Translations under genes and position numbers: made by a program
Shown: one piece after another, positions 47,373-56,206 of the stretch
Position numbering within the stretch: position 1 is the stretch's first letter
How the letters are laid out: the number at the start of each line of letters is the position of its first letter
Notes under the pieces: model-generated
Seen by the model: the letters and a program-made list of their open reading frames with translations, nothing else
The model's database searches: none
What the model was told of the DNA's origin: nothing
NCBI GenBank assembly: GCA_963816745.1
Contig: CAWFLQ010000004.1
Coordinates: 62,001 to 126,000 of the forward strand
Direction: 5' to 3'
DNA: 64,000 bases
Source of the DNA: VAZQ01 sp963816745
GTDB lineage: Bacteria; Pseudomonadota; Alphaproteobacteria; Rhizobiales; Xanthobacteraceae

Positions 47373-48169
47373 TCGTTGTGCGTGTCGTGCACGGCGACGG
47401 CGCCGCGGCGCCAGTAGCCGGCGGCGCGCATCCATTTCGGATTGGCGCCGTGGTCGGCGATGAGCTGGGCGCGCAAAGCCTTGGCGGTGAGGGACTCGCA
47501 CGCCACCCAGGCGTAGTAGTCGCCGCGCGGCAGGGTCAGCGTCTTGAGCGTCTGCGCCAGCACGTCCGTCGTGCCGGCTTCGGCGCCGTTGCGATGCGCC
47601 CAGGTGACGGTCACGTCGGCGGCGCTCTCGAAACGCACCTGATCCGCCGGGCCGTCCACCTCGGCCAGGACCACCACGCGCGTCCCGGCCGGAAGCTCCG
47701 CCAAGCGCCGCGCGATCGCGGGCAGCGCGGTGTCGTCGCCGATCAGCAGATGCCAGTCGAAATTGGTCGGGATGATGAAGGAGCCGCGCGGACCGCCGAT
47801 CTGCAGCGATTGCCCGGGCCGCGCCTGCTCGGCCCAGCGCGTCGCCGGCCCGGCGTCGTGCAGGACGAACTCGATGTCGAGCGTATTCGCGGCGGGATCG
47901 TAGCGGCGCGGCGTGTAGTCGCGCGATGCCGTCGGCGTCTCGCCACCGGCGACCGCCGGCCCGTCCGGGAAGAACAGTTTGATGTGGTCGTCGAAGCCGA
48001 GGCTGGTGAAGCCGTCGAGATCGCCGCCGAGCGCGACGCGGATCATGTGCGCCGAAATCTTGTTGACCCGCTTGACTTCGAGTACGCGCCGGCGCGGCTC
48101 GTGGCGGACTCGGCGCGGTGCGCGCGAGGCGGGATCGACTTCCTGTAGTGCAACTGTGGGCGATGACAT
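47369..48169 (-). CDS. Siderophore-interacting protein (FAD-dependent ferric reductase)
   Basis: The start at 48169 gives MSSPTVALQEVDPASRAPRR, and the 266-residue frame is intact. The FAD-binding barrel has VNKISAHMIRVALGGDLDGF and the SIP flavin motif ASRDYTPRRYDP. The NAD(P)-like domain has WHLLIGDDTALPAIARRLAE and ends ANPKWMRAAGYWRRGAVAVH. The family reduces ferric siderophores in the cytoplasm. No siderophore transport or synthesis gene is next to it, and I see no Fur box upstream. Confidence 0.9.
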   Translation of the reverse strand: MSSPTVALQEVDPASRAPRRVRHEPRRRVLEVKRVNKISAHMIRVALGGDLDGFTSLGFDDHIKLFFPDGPAVAGGETPTASRDYTPRRYDPAANTLDIEFVLHDAGPATRWAEQARPGQSLQIGGPRGSFIIPTNFDWHLLIGDDTALPAIARRLAELPAGTRVVVLAEVDGPADQVRFESAADVTVTWAHRNGAEAGTTDVLAQTLKTLTLPRGDYYAWVACESLTAKALRAQLIADHGANPKWMRAAGYWRRGAVAVHDTHND

Positions 48170-48286
48170 GCCTGAAACTCCAGCGTTTGCTTTGCTGTGT
48201 CGAGCACGTTCGCGATTGCGTTGCAAGAGCCAAACGTCCAAGATTTGAACGGTTTTAAGAGACACTGCGGCGCGCGGGGATAGACA

Positions 48287-48754
48287 ATGTCCGAGCCAAA
48301 TCTCGTCGGCGGATCGCAGGCCGACCGCGAGCAGATCCTGAAGCTGCACGCGGACTACCTCGACGCGAACGCTCGTTTCGACTGGCAGAAGCTCGAGCCG
48401 ATCTGGAGCGCAGCGCCGGAGGCGCTGTTCTTCAACCTCAACGGCCATACCTACGCTGGGTGCGAGCACTGGATCCGGCTCTGGAAGTTCTACGGACAAA
48501 ATGTGAATTCGAGCTATTGGACGCCGTTCGACATCGGCGGCGCGGTGTCCGACGACATGGGCGTAGTCTGGTGCCACCGTCGCACGCGGCGCAACTGGAC
48601 CGGCAAGGAGCCGCCGCCGCGGGACATTCACTATGGCGGCGACGAGTTCATCACGCGCTCGACCATGGTGTTCCGCAAGGAGGCGGGCGAGTGGCGCGTC
48701 GTGCATGCGCACTTCTCCGAAGCAAGCTCCGGTCCGCGCCCGGGCGGAGTGTAG
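48287..48754 (+). CDS. SnoaL/NTF2-like protein
   Basis: This 155-residue protein starts MSEPNLVGGSQADREQILKL and has the curved-sheet fold signs of SnoaL-type proteins: HADYLDANARFDWQKLEPIW, ALFFNLNGHTYAGCEHWIRL and STMVFRKEAGEWRVVHAHFS. Family members are ketosteroid-isomerase-like enzymes or binding proteins; no catalytic role can be assigned. It ends three bases before the LLM flavoenzyme gene, so the two are likely co-transcribed and may act on one compound. Confidence 0.82.
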   Translation: MSEPNLVGGSQADREQILKLHADYLDANARFDWQKLEPIWSAAPEALFFNLNGHTYAGCEHWIRLWKFYGQNVNSSYWTPFDIGGAVSDDMGVVWCHRRTRRNWTGKEPPPRDIHYGGDEFITRSTMVFRKEAGEWRVVHAHFSEASSGPRPGGV

Positions 48755-48757
48755 CGC

Positions 48758-49771
48758 GTGGTCGATTTGCCGAAACTGAGCGTGCGTCTCTCCGGTGGGA
48801 TAGCTCCTCGTCGTTGCATCGACCTCGCCAAGGTCGCCGACGCGAACGGATACGACTCGATATGGTTTGCGGAGAACCCGTTCAATCGCGGCGTGCTGCC
48901 CGCGGCGTCGGCCTGCGCCGCCGCTACCGCCCGCATCCACATCGGCGTCGGCGTATTCAATCCCTACAACCGGCACCCCACGCTGATCGCGATGGAGATC
49001 GGCGCGCTCGACGAGCTGGCGCAGGGCCGCGCGCGACTGGGGATCGGCTCGGGCATCGCATCCGCCACCGAGCGCATGGGGCTGAGCACGGAGCGTCCGC
49101 TCGCCGCGGTGCGCGACGCCATCACCATCGTGCGCGCCATGCTGGCGGGCGAGGCGGTGAGCCATGCCGGACGTGCCTTCTCCGCGCGCGAGGCCAAGCT
49201 CGAATACCGGGCGCGGCCGGACATGCCGCTCCTGATGGCGGCGCGCGGCGAGCAGGCGCTGGCGCTGTGCGGGCGGATCGCCGACGGACTGATGATCTCG
49301 AACATGTGCCCGCCGGACTTCACCCGGCATGCGGTCGAGATCGTGCGCAAGTCCGCGCACGAGGCGGGCAGGCCTCCACCGGCCGAGGTCGTGCAATACG
49401 TGCCATGCGCGGCGCGGCCCGACCGGAGCGAGGCCGTCAGTCTGGCGAAGGAGACGATCGGCGACATGCTGCCGGGCTTCTGGTCGCTCAGCCAGCGCGT
49501 GCCGGCGGCAAAGGCGGCGCTATTGCGGGCAGGGGGCCTGGCCGAGGCGGACTTCATCTCCGCGGTCGAACGGCTGCAGGCAGGCGAGCGCCCGTTGGAC
49601 GCGCTCGACGAGCGCTTCGTCGCGGCCTTCGCCATTGCCGGCACCGCGGAAGACTGTGTCGTCCAGGCGCGGCGCTACCGCGAGGCTGGCGCGAACGAGG
49701 TCGCGCTCACGTTCGTGGGTGAGCAGCCGGAGCGGGATATGGAGTATCTCGCCCAGACCGCCGCCGGCTGA
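48758..49771 (+). CDS. LLM-class flavin/F420-dependent oxidoreductase
   Basis: The start is the GTG at 48758 (read MVDLPKLSVRLSGGIAPRRC). The 337-residue TIM-barrel protein has AKVADANGYDSIWFAENPFN, IHIGVGVFNPYNRHPTLIAM, LAQGRARLGIGSGIASATER and MPLLMAARGEQALALCGRIA. These are typical of the luciferase-like and F420-dependent (MER-like) branch. The cofactor cannot be decided by eye. It follows the SnoaL-like gene closely and precedes the convergent MsrP-like operon. Confidence 0.87.
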   Translation: MVDLPKLSVRLSGGIAPRRCIDLAKVADANGYDSIWFAENPFNRGVLPAASACAAATARIHIGVGVFNPYNRHPTLIAMEIGALDELAQGRARLGIGSGIASATERMGLSTERPLAAVRDAITIVRAMLAGEAVSHAGRAFSAREAKLEYRARPDMPLLMAARGEQALALCGRIADGLMISNMCPPDFTRHAVEIVRKSAHEAGRPPPAEVVQYVPCAARPDRSEAVSLAKETIGDMLPGFWSLSQRVPAAKAALLRAGGLAEADFISAVERLQAGERPLDALDERFVAAFAIAGTAEDCVVQARRYREAGANEVALTFVGEQPERDMEYLAQTAAG

Positions 49772-49792
49772 AACGCCCGTGGCAGCGACCAA

Positions 49793-50548
49793 TCATACTC
49801 CGGCGAACCAGTTATAACCGCGGTCCTCCCAGAATCCGCCGGGGAAACGGTTGGTCACGTACATCGCCGTGATCCATTTCGGGTTCTTGAAGCCGAGCTT
49901 GGTCGGGATGCGCAGCTTGAGCGGATAGCCGTATTTCGGCGCGAGGATCTCGTCGGAAATCTTGAAGGTGAGAAACGTCTGCGGATGCAGCGCCGAGGCC
50001 ATGTCGATGCTCGAATAGTAGCCGTCGGCGCATTCGAAGCCGACATATTTGGCGCTCAAGTCGGCGCCGATACGCTGGAGGAAGGTGCGGAACGGCACGC
50101 CGGTCCATTTGCCGATCATGCTCCAGCCTTCGACACAGACGTGTCGCGTCACCTGGGAGTCCTGCGGCAGCGCGTAGAGCTCCGGCAAAGTCCACGGCTT
50201 GCGGTCGTCGATCAGGCCGGAGAGCCCGAGCTTGTAGGTCGCGCCGTCGATCTTCGGAATCTGGCTCGCGCCGTAGTAGGCGTTGTAGCGGAAGTCCTTG
50301 ACCGCCTGGCCCTCCGGATAGGTCGGCATCAGCCGGTGTGGATTGAAGATCGCGGCCTGCGCGCGGTCGTTCCAGCGAGAGATGCCGTCGAGCACGGACT
50401 GCACGGCGCTGGTATCGGTGACGTCGCAGCCGGTCAGCAGTGTCAGCGCGCCGAGGCTCAGCCCCTGCCTGAGGAAGAGCCGGCGCTCGATCTGCCGTGC
50501 CGCGCCGCTCGCCCGCAGCAATTCCTTCGATTCGTCCTTGCTGCTCAT
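49793..50548 (-). CDS. MsrP/YedY-like molybdopterin-dependent oxidoreductase
   Basis: The ATG at 50548 overlaps the cytochrome b gene stop as ATGA. The 251-residue protein has a Tat-type signal (ERRLFLRQGLSLGALTLLTG) and could be lipidated at the following Cys. The molybdenum-ligand Cys lies in RHVCVEGWSMIGKWTGVPFR, and the sulfite-oxidase-fold motifs FECADGYYSSIDMASALHPQ and KYGYPLKLRIPTKLGFKNPK follow. It would act in the periplasm, receiving electrons through the cytochrome b protein encoded upstream, as MsrP does to repair methionine sulfoxide or reduce related S- and N-oxides. Confidence 0.87.
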   Translation of the reverse strand: MSSKDESKELLRASGAARQIERRLFLRQGLSLGALTLLTGCDVTDTSAVQSVLDGISRWNDRAQAAIFNPHRLMPTYPEGQAVKDFRYNAYYGASQIPKIDGATYKLGLSGLIDDRKPWTLPELYALPQDSQVTRHVCVEGWSMIGKWTGVPFRTFLQRIGADLSAKYVGFECADGYYSSIDMASALHPQTFLTFKISDEILAPKYGYPLKLRIPTKLGFKNPKWITAMYVTNRFPGGFWEDRGYNWFAGV

Positions 50549-51240
50549 CTGGACTGGTCCTCGTGTTGCGCTTCGTGCGCCGGCGCGCGTCCGGTGATCA
50601 TGGCCGGCAAGGTCTTCGGAACGATGATGACGAGGGCGACATGCACGATCAGGAATGCGACGATCGCGGCCATGCCGAGAAAGTGGATGATGCGCGCGAC
50701 GTCGAAGCCGCCGAACAGGAAGGTCAGCTCCTGGAACTGCCCCGGCTTCCAGATGGCGAGCCCTGAGAGCACCGTGATCACGCCGGCGGCCAACACGCCG
50801 AGATAGAGCGTCTTCTGCACGGCGTTGTAGACGCCGAGCCGGTGCGGCAGTTGAAACTTCAGCGCCGCCATGGCGTCGTGCAACACGGCACGCGGCCCGA
50901 CCGGAAAGAACGCACGGCGAAAGTGCCCGGAGAGAATTCCATAGGCGAGATAGACGATGCCGTTGATCGCCAGCAGCCACATGCCGGCGAAGTGCCACTG
51001 CAAGGCACCGGCGAGGCCATCCTCGTTGTGGAGGTCCACCGATCCGTCGTAGCTGCCGCCCAGCGTGAGATCGACCGGGAAGTGGAAGGGGAAGATCGGG
51101 TCGGAATTGTAGATGCGCCAGCCGCTCATGATCATGATGACCATCGCGAGCGCGTTGAGCCAATGGGTGATCCGTACCGTCAGCGGGTGCACGATGACTC
51201 TGGAAACGTGGCGCAAACGTCCCGCGGTCATATCGGTCAT
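50545..51240 (-). CDS. Cytochrome b561-type membrane electron carrier for the MsrP-like enzyme
   Basis: This intact 231-residue membrane protein has four hydrophobic segments: THWLNALAMVIMIMSGWRIY, GMWLLAINGIVYLAYGILSG, TLYLGVLAAGVITVLSGLAI and IIHFLGMAAIVAFLIVHVAL. His residues in the first (ITHW), second (WHFAGMW) and fourth (IHFLG, VHVAL) are heme ligand candidates. It resembles the Ni/Fe-hydrogenase-type cytochrome b more than MsrQ. It shares 4-base overlaps with both neighbours, giving a three-gene operon with the ModA-like and MsrP-like genes. Confidence 0.85.
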   Translation of the reverse strand: MTDMTAGRLRHVSRVIVHPLTVRITHWLNALAMVIMIMSGWRIYNSDPIFPFHFPVDLTLGGSYDGSVDLHNEDGLAGALQWHFAGMWLLAINGIVYLAYGILSGHFRRAFFPVGPRAVLHDAMAALKFQLPHRLGVYNAVQKTLYLGVLAAGVITVLSGLAIWKPGQFQELTFLFGGFDVARIIHFLGMAAIVAFLIVHVALVIIVPKTLPAMITGRAPAHEAQHEDQSR

Positions 51241-51977
51241 TGCTGCCTCCCGGCGGTCGTCCCGTCGATGGGTTGCAGCCCCGCGGATTCGAACGCGGCC
51301 CTCGCCGGCGCGGATTGCAGGAACGCGAAGAAGGGCTGGGTATCCATCACGGGATCGCGGGCCTGCGCGACGACATAGTCGATCGGCGGCAGCTCCGAGG
51401 CCGGCAGCGCCACCAGGAAATCCCTCGTCGCGTCGGTGGCATAGACGATGCCGAGCCGCGCCTTGCCGCTCGCGAGCATGCTGACCACGCCGGCGGAGCT
51501 CTCGGCGATGGCGATCGACTTGTTGCCGTCGACAGGCACGCCTGCCCTGCGCAGCAACTCGGCGGCGCGGGCGCCGCCTGCGTCGCGCGTGGGGTCGGCG
51601 ATGGCGAGCGTCTTGCCGGCGATCAGCCTGCCGATATCGGCGAGCGTCGTGCCGCTCGTCGGCGCCGCGGCCGGCTCGACGCCGATGAGGACCAGGTCGT
51701 TGCGCAAGGCGCGGCGAACCGTGCCGGCGTGGATGATCCTGTCTCGCGCGGCGTCATCGGTCGCGGCGCCGGCAAGCGCGAAGATCACGTCGCAGCGCGC
51801 ACCGCGCTCGATCTGCGCCAGTGAAAGGACGGTGCGGGCGACGAAGACATTCACGCGTGTGCCGGTGCGCGCCTGCCACAGCCGGCCGACCGATCTCAGC
51901 GCCTTCTCGAGCGTAGGCTCGCCGTAGACCACGAGATCGCGCACCGATCGCTCCCGCTCTTCGAAATCGCGCCGCAT
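51237..51977 (-). CDS. ModA-like molybdate/oxyanion-binding protein without signal peptide
   Basis: This protein of 246 residues starts MRRDFEERERSVRDLVVYGE. The fold motifs are EPTLEKALRSVGRLWQARTG, VEPAAAPTSGTTLADIGRLI, GKTLAIADPTRDAGGARAAE and ARLGIVYATDATRDFLVALP, as in periplasmic ModA proteins. The expected export signal is missing: the N-terminus is charged, with no hydrophobic stretch, so either the start is misplaced upstream or the protein is cytoplasmic. Co-encoded with a molybdoenzyme through an ATGA overlap, it could help with molybdate or cofactor supply. Confidence 0.78.
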   Translation of the reverse strand: MRRDFEERERSVRDLVVYGEPTLEKALRSVGRLWQARTGTRVNVFVARTVLSLAQIERGARCDVIFALAGAATDDAARDRIIHAGTVRRALRNDLVLIGVEPAAAPTSGTTLADIGRLIAGKTLAIADPTRDAGGARAAELLRRAGVPVDGNKSIAIAESSAGVVSMLASGKARLGIVYATDATRDFLVALPASELPPIDYVVAQARDPVMDTQPFFAFLQSAPARAAFESAGLQPIDGTTAGRQQ

Positions 51978-52042
51978 GCATGAGCGCGATCACGCAATGA
52001 AACAAATCACGTTATGGCGAACCGCCGGTGATGCGCTTGTGA

Positions 52043-52747
52043 TCACCGCGCGCTCGCAGCCTCCCGCCAGACCCGCGCGAAGGTCGCGATGATGCGCGAG
52101 CCGGCGCGGATCGTTCCGGGCAGGCTGCCGGCGACCTTGGAATGGCCGCCGCTGCGACGGCGATAGTCCACCGGAATCTCCAGGATGCGCAGCCCCGCGC
52201 GGGCGGCACGCATCTGCATCTCGATGTTCCAGCCGTAGGTCAGCTCGCGCATGCCCAGATCGAGCAGCACGGCGCGCCGGATGGCGCGGAACGCGCACAT
52301 GTCGGTGTAGCGCACGCCGTAGATGAGCCGCATGCCCGACCCGGCCAAACGGCCGGCAAGGAGCTGGTGCCAGGCGATGCTGCCGGGCTCGCGGCCGCCA
52401 CGGGCCCGGGACCCGATGACGAAATCGAAATGCCCGGCGCGGATCGGCTCGATCAGCCGCGCGATCGCTCGCGGATCGTCGGCGCCGTCGCCGTCCATGA
52501 AGACGACGATATCGGCGCCTTCGGCCGCCCTGGTCGCGGCCAGGCAGGCGCGGCCGTAGCCGCGCCCGGCGGCGATGACGTCGGCGCCGGCATCCATCGC
52601 GCGCGCCGCCGTCGCGTCGCTGCTGCCGCCATCTGCCACGATGATGCGGCCGACCACATCGCGCGGAATGCCGCGCACGACGTCGCCGATCGACTGCTCC
52701 TCGTTCAGCGTCGGTATCACCACGACGATGGAGGCCGTGGCGGTCAT
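52043..52747 (-). CDS. Family 2 glycosyltransferase, dolichol-phosphate mannosyltransferase-like
   Basis: This gene of 234 residues starts MTATASIVVVIPTLNEEQSI, with a GT-A fold: IIVADGGSSDATAARAMDAG, the DXD-like metal motif in VVFMDGDGADDPRAIARLIE, and GSRARGGREPGSIAWHQLLA. The tail YRRRSGGHSKVAGSLPGTIR is typical of DPM1-like synthases. It has no membrane anchor segments. It ends the operon with radical SAM, GT87 and DUF2064 genes, and may make a polyprenyl-phosphate sugar donor for the GT87 enzyme. Confidence 0.87.
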   Translation of the reverse strand: MTATASIVVVIPTLNEEQSIGDVVRGIPRDVVGRIIVADGGSSDATAARAMDAGADVIAAGRGYGRACLAATRAAEGADIVVFMDGDGADDPRAIARLIEPIRAGHFDFVIGSRARGGREPGSIAWHQLLAGRLAGSGMRLIYGVRYTDMCAFRAIRRAVLLDLGMRELTYGWNIEMQMRAARAGLRILEIPVDYRRRSGGHSKVAGSLPGTIRAGSRIIATFARVWREAASAR

Positions 52748-52749
52748 CG

Positions 52750-53814
52750 TCAAAGACTCCAGCGCAGACCGCAATTGGCGCAGGCGGCCGGCGGCTTGTC
52801 GGAGAGCAACGCCTCGCGGAACGAGTGGTAGGCGGTGCCGTTCCAGATCTCCTGCAGCGTCTGCTGGGTGGCGTCGCCCAGCGTGTAGTTCTCGTAGCCG
52901 CGTTGCGAGAACGGCGCGATGCAGCAGGGCAGGGCGCGGCCGTTGGCGGTGAAATACATGACCGTCCATGGCCGCCGGCACAGCGCCCAGGGCGAGCCGT
53001 CGTCATGGCGCGCAAGGCTCATGCCGGGCTCCGATGCGGCCCCGGACGCGCTGAACGCGATGCCGTAGGAGCGCGCCAACTCGGTCGCCGCCTCCAGATG
53101 AGCGGTCTCCTCCCGTGTCATGTGCTCGTAGAGCGCCTGGTCGGGGCGGGCGAGACCGACGGCACCTTGCTCGAAGAACACGAGGCGCTGCAGGTAGACC
53201 TCCTTCACGCCGATATCCGCGGCGACCTCGACGAAGGCCGGCAGCTCGGCGATGGTTTCCTTCAGTCCCGTGAGCCAGGCCGATACGCGCGGGCGGTCCT
53301 TGTTTTCGCGCTCCTGCAATTCGCGGAAGGCGCGGACGTTCTTGAGGATACGCCCGAAGTAGTCCTTGCCGCGAATGGCGCGGAAGGACTTGGCGTTCGC
53401 CGCATCGAGCGAAACGCGCAGCTCGTCGAGGCCGGCCTCGATCAGCGCGCGTCCGTTCCTCTCGTTGAGAACGGTGCCGTTGGTATTGAACAGCACGTAG
53501 CTGCCGCGGTCCTTGAGGTAGCGCACCATCTTCGGCAGGTTCTTCACCAGCATCGGCTCGCCGACGCCGTGCAGCACCGCGCGTTGCAGGTCGGGAATCT
53601 GATCGACGATCGAGGTGAACAGCGCCCAGCTCATGTCGGCGGGCGGCTCGAGCTCGGCATAGGTACGCGGGCAGGTCGTGCACAGCAGGTTGCAGCGGTT
53701 CGTCGTCTCGAGATAGACGCAGACCGGACGGCTTGCCACCTGATCGCTGCGCGGCTGTCCGGCGCTCTCGAAGTAGCGCCGCGGATCGATCTTCGTCTCA
53801 AGCTGGGACTGCAC
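52750..53814 (-). CDS. Radical SAM/SPASM domain protein
   Basis: I use the GTG at 53814, which has GGAGG six bases upstream, instead of an ATG at 53865 that would overlap the upstream gene by 67 bases. The radical SAM cluster is ETTNRCNLLCTTCPRTYAEL (CxxxCxxC). LHGVGEPMLVKNLPKMVRYL and LFNTNGTVLNERNGRALIEA follow as SAM-binding segments. The C-terminal SPASM region has CRRPWTVMYFTANGRALPCC and CANCGLRWSL for a second iron-sulfur cluster. Length is about 354 residues. The substrate is unknown; glycosyltransferase neighbours suggest a peptide- or lipid-linked glycan pathway. Confidence 0.88.
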   Translation of the reverse strand: MQSQLETKIDPRRYFESAGQPRSDQVASRPVCVYLETTNRCNLLCTTCPRTYAELEPPADMSWALFTSIVDQIPDLQRAVLHGVGEPMLVKNLPKMVRYLKDRGSYVLFNTNGTVLNERNGRALIEAGLDELRVSLDAANAKSFRAIRGKDYFGRILKNVRAFRELQERENKDRPRVSAWLTGLKETIAELPAFVEVAADIGVKEVYLQRLVFFEQGAVGLARPDQALYEHMTREETAHLEAATELARSYGIAFSASGAASEPGMSLARHDDGSPWALCRRPWTVMYFTANGRALPCCIAPFSQRGYENYTLGDATQQTLQEIWNGTAYHSFREALLSDKPPAACANCGLRWSL

Positions 53815-55132
53815 GACGCGCCTCCGATCTTTTTCGCGTCGAGTCCCGATGGCGGCGGTATGCAAATTCCGCGGCGAGAATGAGGACGCAGGGGCCGTAG
53901 ATCACGAGGCCATCCCAGACGTTGGGCGGCCAGTGAGCGAAATAGAGATAGCTTGCCGCGCAGGTGAGATAGACGACGCCGATGACGGGGTTGAAGCACA
54001 GGAACGGGACCAGCCACGCGAAGTACCAGGCGTAGTGCGGCGAGAACAGGATGGTGAACGCGACCGCGAGCAGCATGGCGCCCGCAATATCCGCGCCCGG
54101 CGCGTGCGCGCGCATGACGACGAAGAGTGCGAGCACCGCCATGACCGTCGCTGCGACCGGCAGGTAGAAGGGAAGCGCTTGCGCCTGCAGCGGAACGATC
54201 GTTCCGAGCACCTGCCAGAGGAAGATGCCCGATCCTTTGTCGAAGCCCTCCTCGGTGACATACTGGCCGAGGAAGCCGAGCACCTTGGTGCCGGCGCCGA
54301 GATAGGGCAGGTAGAGAATTGCCAAGGTCGCGGCGAAGGCGACCGGCAGACGCCAATCCCAGCGCTTGTAGAGCGCCGGCCCCGCGACAACGGGGAAATA
54401 TTTGACCAACACGCCCGAGGCGAGCGCGATGCCGGCGAGAATCGGCTTGCGCCTCTCGGCGGCCAGGAAGGCGAGCAGCAGAAAGGCGATGGCCACGATG
54501 TCGACGTGGCCGCTGCGCGCGAATTCCCACAGCGGGAGCGGATGCCAGGCATAGAGCAGGACGCGCGATCGCGGCAGGCCGCGCGCCGCGAGCAACTGCA
54601 AAATGGCCCAGACCGCGAGCCCCTCGAACGCCAGCATGGCGGCCTTCATGAAGATGGTCGCCTCGGATATGCGCGTGATCAGATAGAAGACGATCTGCGA
54701 CGTCGGCGGGTAGATGGTCGGGGCGTAATCGGCGCGGTTGATGTAGGGATAGATGTCTGCGTCGCGCAGGCTCGTCAGCGTCGCGTCAGAAGGCAGATAC
54801 AGGTACGGATTGATGCCCGCGCCCTGCACGCGGCCGTCCCAGACATAGCGGAAGATGTCGGTCGATACCGGCGTGCCCGGAAGAAGCACGAGCCGCATGG
54901 CAAAGCCGACGATGAGGATGCTCGCAAGCGCGCGATTGCTGTCGGCGCCGTCCTGCCGCGCGCGGACGACGAGCCATGCCGCCAGCGCGTAGGGCACCGC
55001 TTGCAGGAGCGGAATGACGCCGGCGTTGCCGTCGTCGAACGACGTGATCCAGAACGAGCCGGCGACCGTGAGCGCGAGCAGGCAGGCGGCGAGTGCCGCG
55101 AGCGGCCAGTCGAGCCCGGTGATCCGCTTCAT
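53798..55132 (-). CDS. GT87-type polyprenol-linked mannosyltransferase, polytopic
   Basis: This intact 444-residue protein has about eleven membrane segments. The start MKRITGLDWPLAALAACLLA has an ATGA overlap with the previous gene. The GT-C signature acid is in TDIFRYVWDGRVQGAGINPY, and YPPTSQIVFYLITRISEATI and PLPLWEFARSGHVDIVAIAF follow. The fold matches family GT87/DUF2029 (PimE-like) enzymes, which use polyprenyl-phosphate mannose on the periplasmic side. The GT2 gene downstream would provide the donor. Confidence 0.82.
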   Translation of the reverse strand: MKRITGLDWPLAALAACLLALTVAGSFWITSFDDGNAGVIPLLQAVPYALAAWLVVRARQDGADSNRALASILIVGFAMRLVLLPGTPVSTDIFRYVWDGRVQGAGINPYLYLPSDATLTSLRDADIYPYINRADYAPTIYPPTSQIVFYLITRISEATIFMKAAMLAFEGLAVWAILQLLAARGLPRSRVLLYAWHPLPLWEFARSGHVDIVAIAFLLLAFLAAERRKPILAGIALASGVLVKYFPVVAGPALYKRWDWRLPVAFAATLAILYLPYLGAGTKVLGFLGQYVTEEGFDKGSGIFLWQVLGTIVPLQAQALPFYLPVAATVMAVLALFVVMRAHAPGADIAGAMLLAVAFTILFSPHYAWYFAWLVPFLCFNPVIGVVYLTCAASYLYFAHWPPNVWDGLVIYGPCVLILAAEFAYRRHRDSTRKRSEARRAVPA

Positions 55133-55923
55133 TCCGCCGCCCTCCCGAATGCGTCATCGCTGGCGAGACGCTCGCGCAGCTCGGCATCGGCGATCAGCGA
55201 CTGCATCAGCGCGCGGGTGTGCCGCGGTTGATTGGGGCGGAGAGCCGGCGCGAAGGATCCGCCGTCGAACAGTTCCGCCTGCAACATGCGCAGCGCCCGG
55301 ACATCGTCCACGTCGTACCATTCCGGCAGCACGTGCACGGACAGGCCCAGCTCGGCGGCGCGGTCCAAGGTCTGACGCGCGACGTGCTCCGTGCTCCAGG
55401 CGATGTCCTGAAACATTCGGCGATGGGCGGCTTTCAGCCCGAGCAAGTAGTAGCCGCCGTCATGCGCGGGCCCGAGCACGACGCGGTCACCCGACTGCTC
55501 CAGCACCTGCGCGGTTTCGATCAGTAGCGACGTGGGTAGCGTAGGGCTGTCGGAATTGAGAACCACCGCGGAGCGATGGCCGCATTCGACAAGCCCGGCA
55601 ATGGCCGCGAACAGACAATCTCCGAAATTCGGGTACCAAGCCTCGATCAGTCCGATCTCGCCGGGAAGATGCTGCTGAAAGAAAGGCTTCGATTGCGGCG
55701 GACCGAACGCCATGTGGCCGGCGATGGACGCTTGCACGGAGGCCGCCAGGATATTGTCGGCGATATCACGCAGGAACGCCGTGTTGCACCGTGCCGCTTC
55801 ATCGAACGTGAGCGGTGGGACCAGGCGGGTCTTGCTGCGGCCGGGGATCGAAGCCTTGGCCATCACGGCGATCCCGCACGCCGGGATCGAGTCGTTTTCA
55901 CTTTCGGCAGTTGCAATCCGCAT
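55129..55923 (-). CDS. DUF2064/TIGR04282 family glycosyltransferase
   Basis: I chose the ATG at 55923 (MRIATAESENDSIPACGIAV) because GGGAGAGGCC precedes it; an upstream ATG at 56031 has no such site. The 264-residue protein has IAVMAKASIPGRSKTRLVPP at the donor-binding N-terminus, SAVVLNSDSPTLPTSLLIET with the DXD-like motif, and LGPAHDGGYYLLGLKAAHRR. It is the first gene of a four-gene operon with the GT87, radical SAM and GT2 genes. TIGR04282 enzymes are linked to arsenosugar-type pathways in some bacteria, but no ars genes are seen here. Confidence 0.85.
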   Translation of the reverse strand: MRIATAESENDSIPACGIAVMAKASIPGRSKTRLVPPLTFDEAARCNTAFLRDIADNILAASVQASIAGHMAFGPPQSKPFFQQHLPGEIGLIEAWYPNFGDCLFAAIAGLVECGHRSAVVLNSDSPTLPTSLLIETAQVLEQSGDRVVLGPAHDGGYYLLGLKAAHRRMFQDIAWSTEHVARQTLDRAAELGLSVHVLPEWYDVDDVRALRMLQAELFDGGSFAPALRPNQPRHTRALMQSLIADAELRERLASDDAFGRAAE

Positions 55924-56206
55924 GGCCTCTCCCAAGGCTTGCGACAAGCCAGGCGATGCGCGCTTGGTGCGCCGGGACAAGAGAAAGCGATTCATGTCGC
56001 GTGGCCAGTGCTTCGTTTGCGCAAAAGTCATCCGGCTTCGGCGCTTTCACGGAACCGTGAATGCAAGTTCCTCAGGCTTTCCGCTGTCTGCGCGACTTCG
56101 GCGCGCGCGTGAAACGACGAAATTGACGGCGACTTCAAATCTTACGCATCGGCGGCGACGTGGCTGCGGGCTTCCGTGCGGAGGCGTGAAGCATTAGCTT
56201 GAGACC

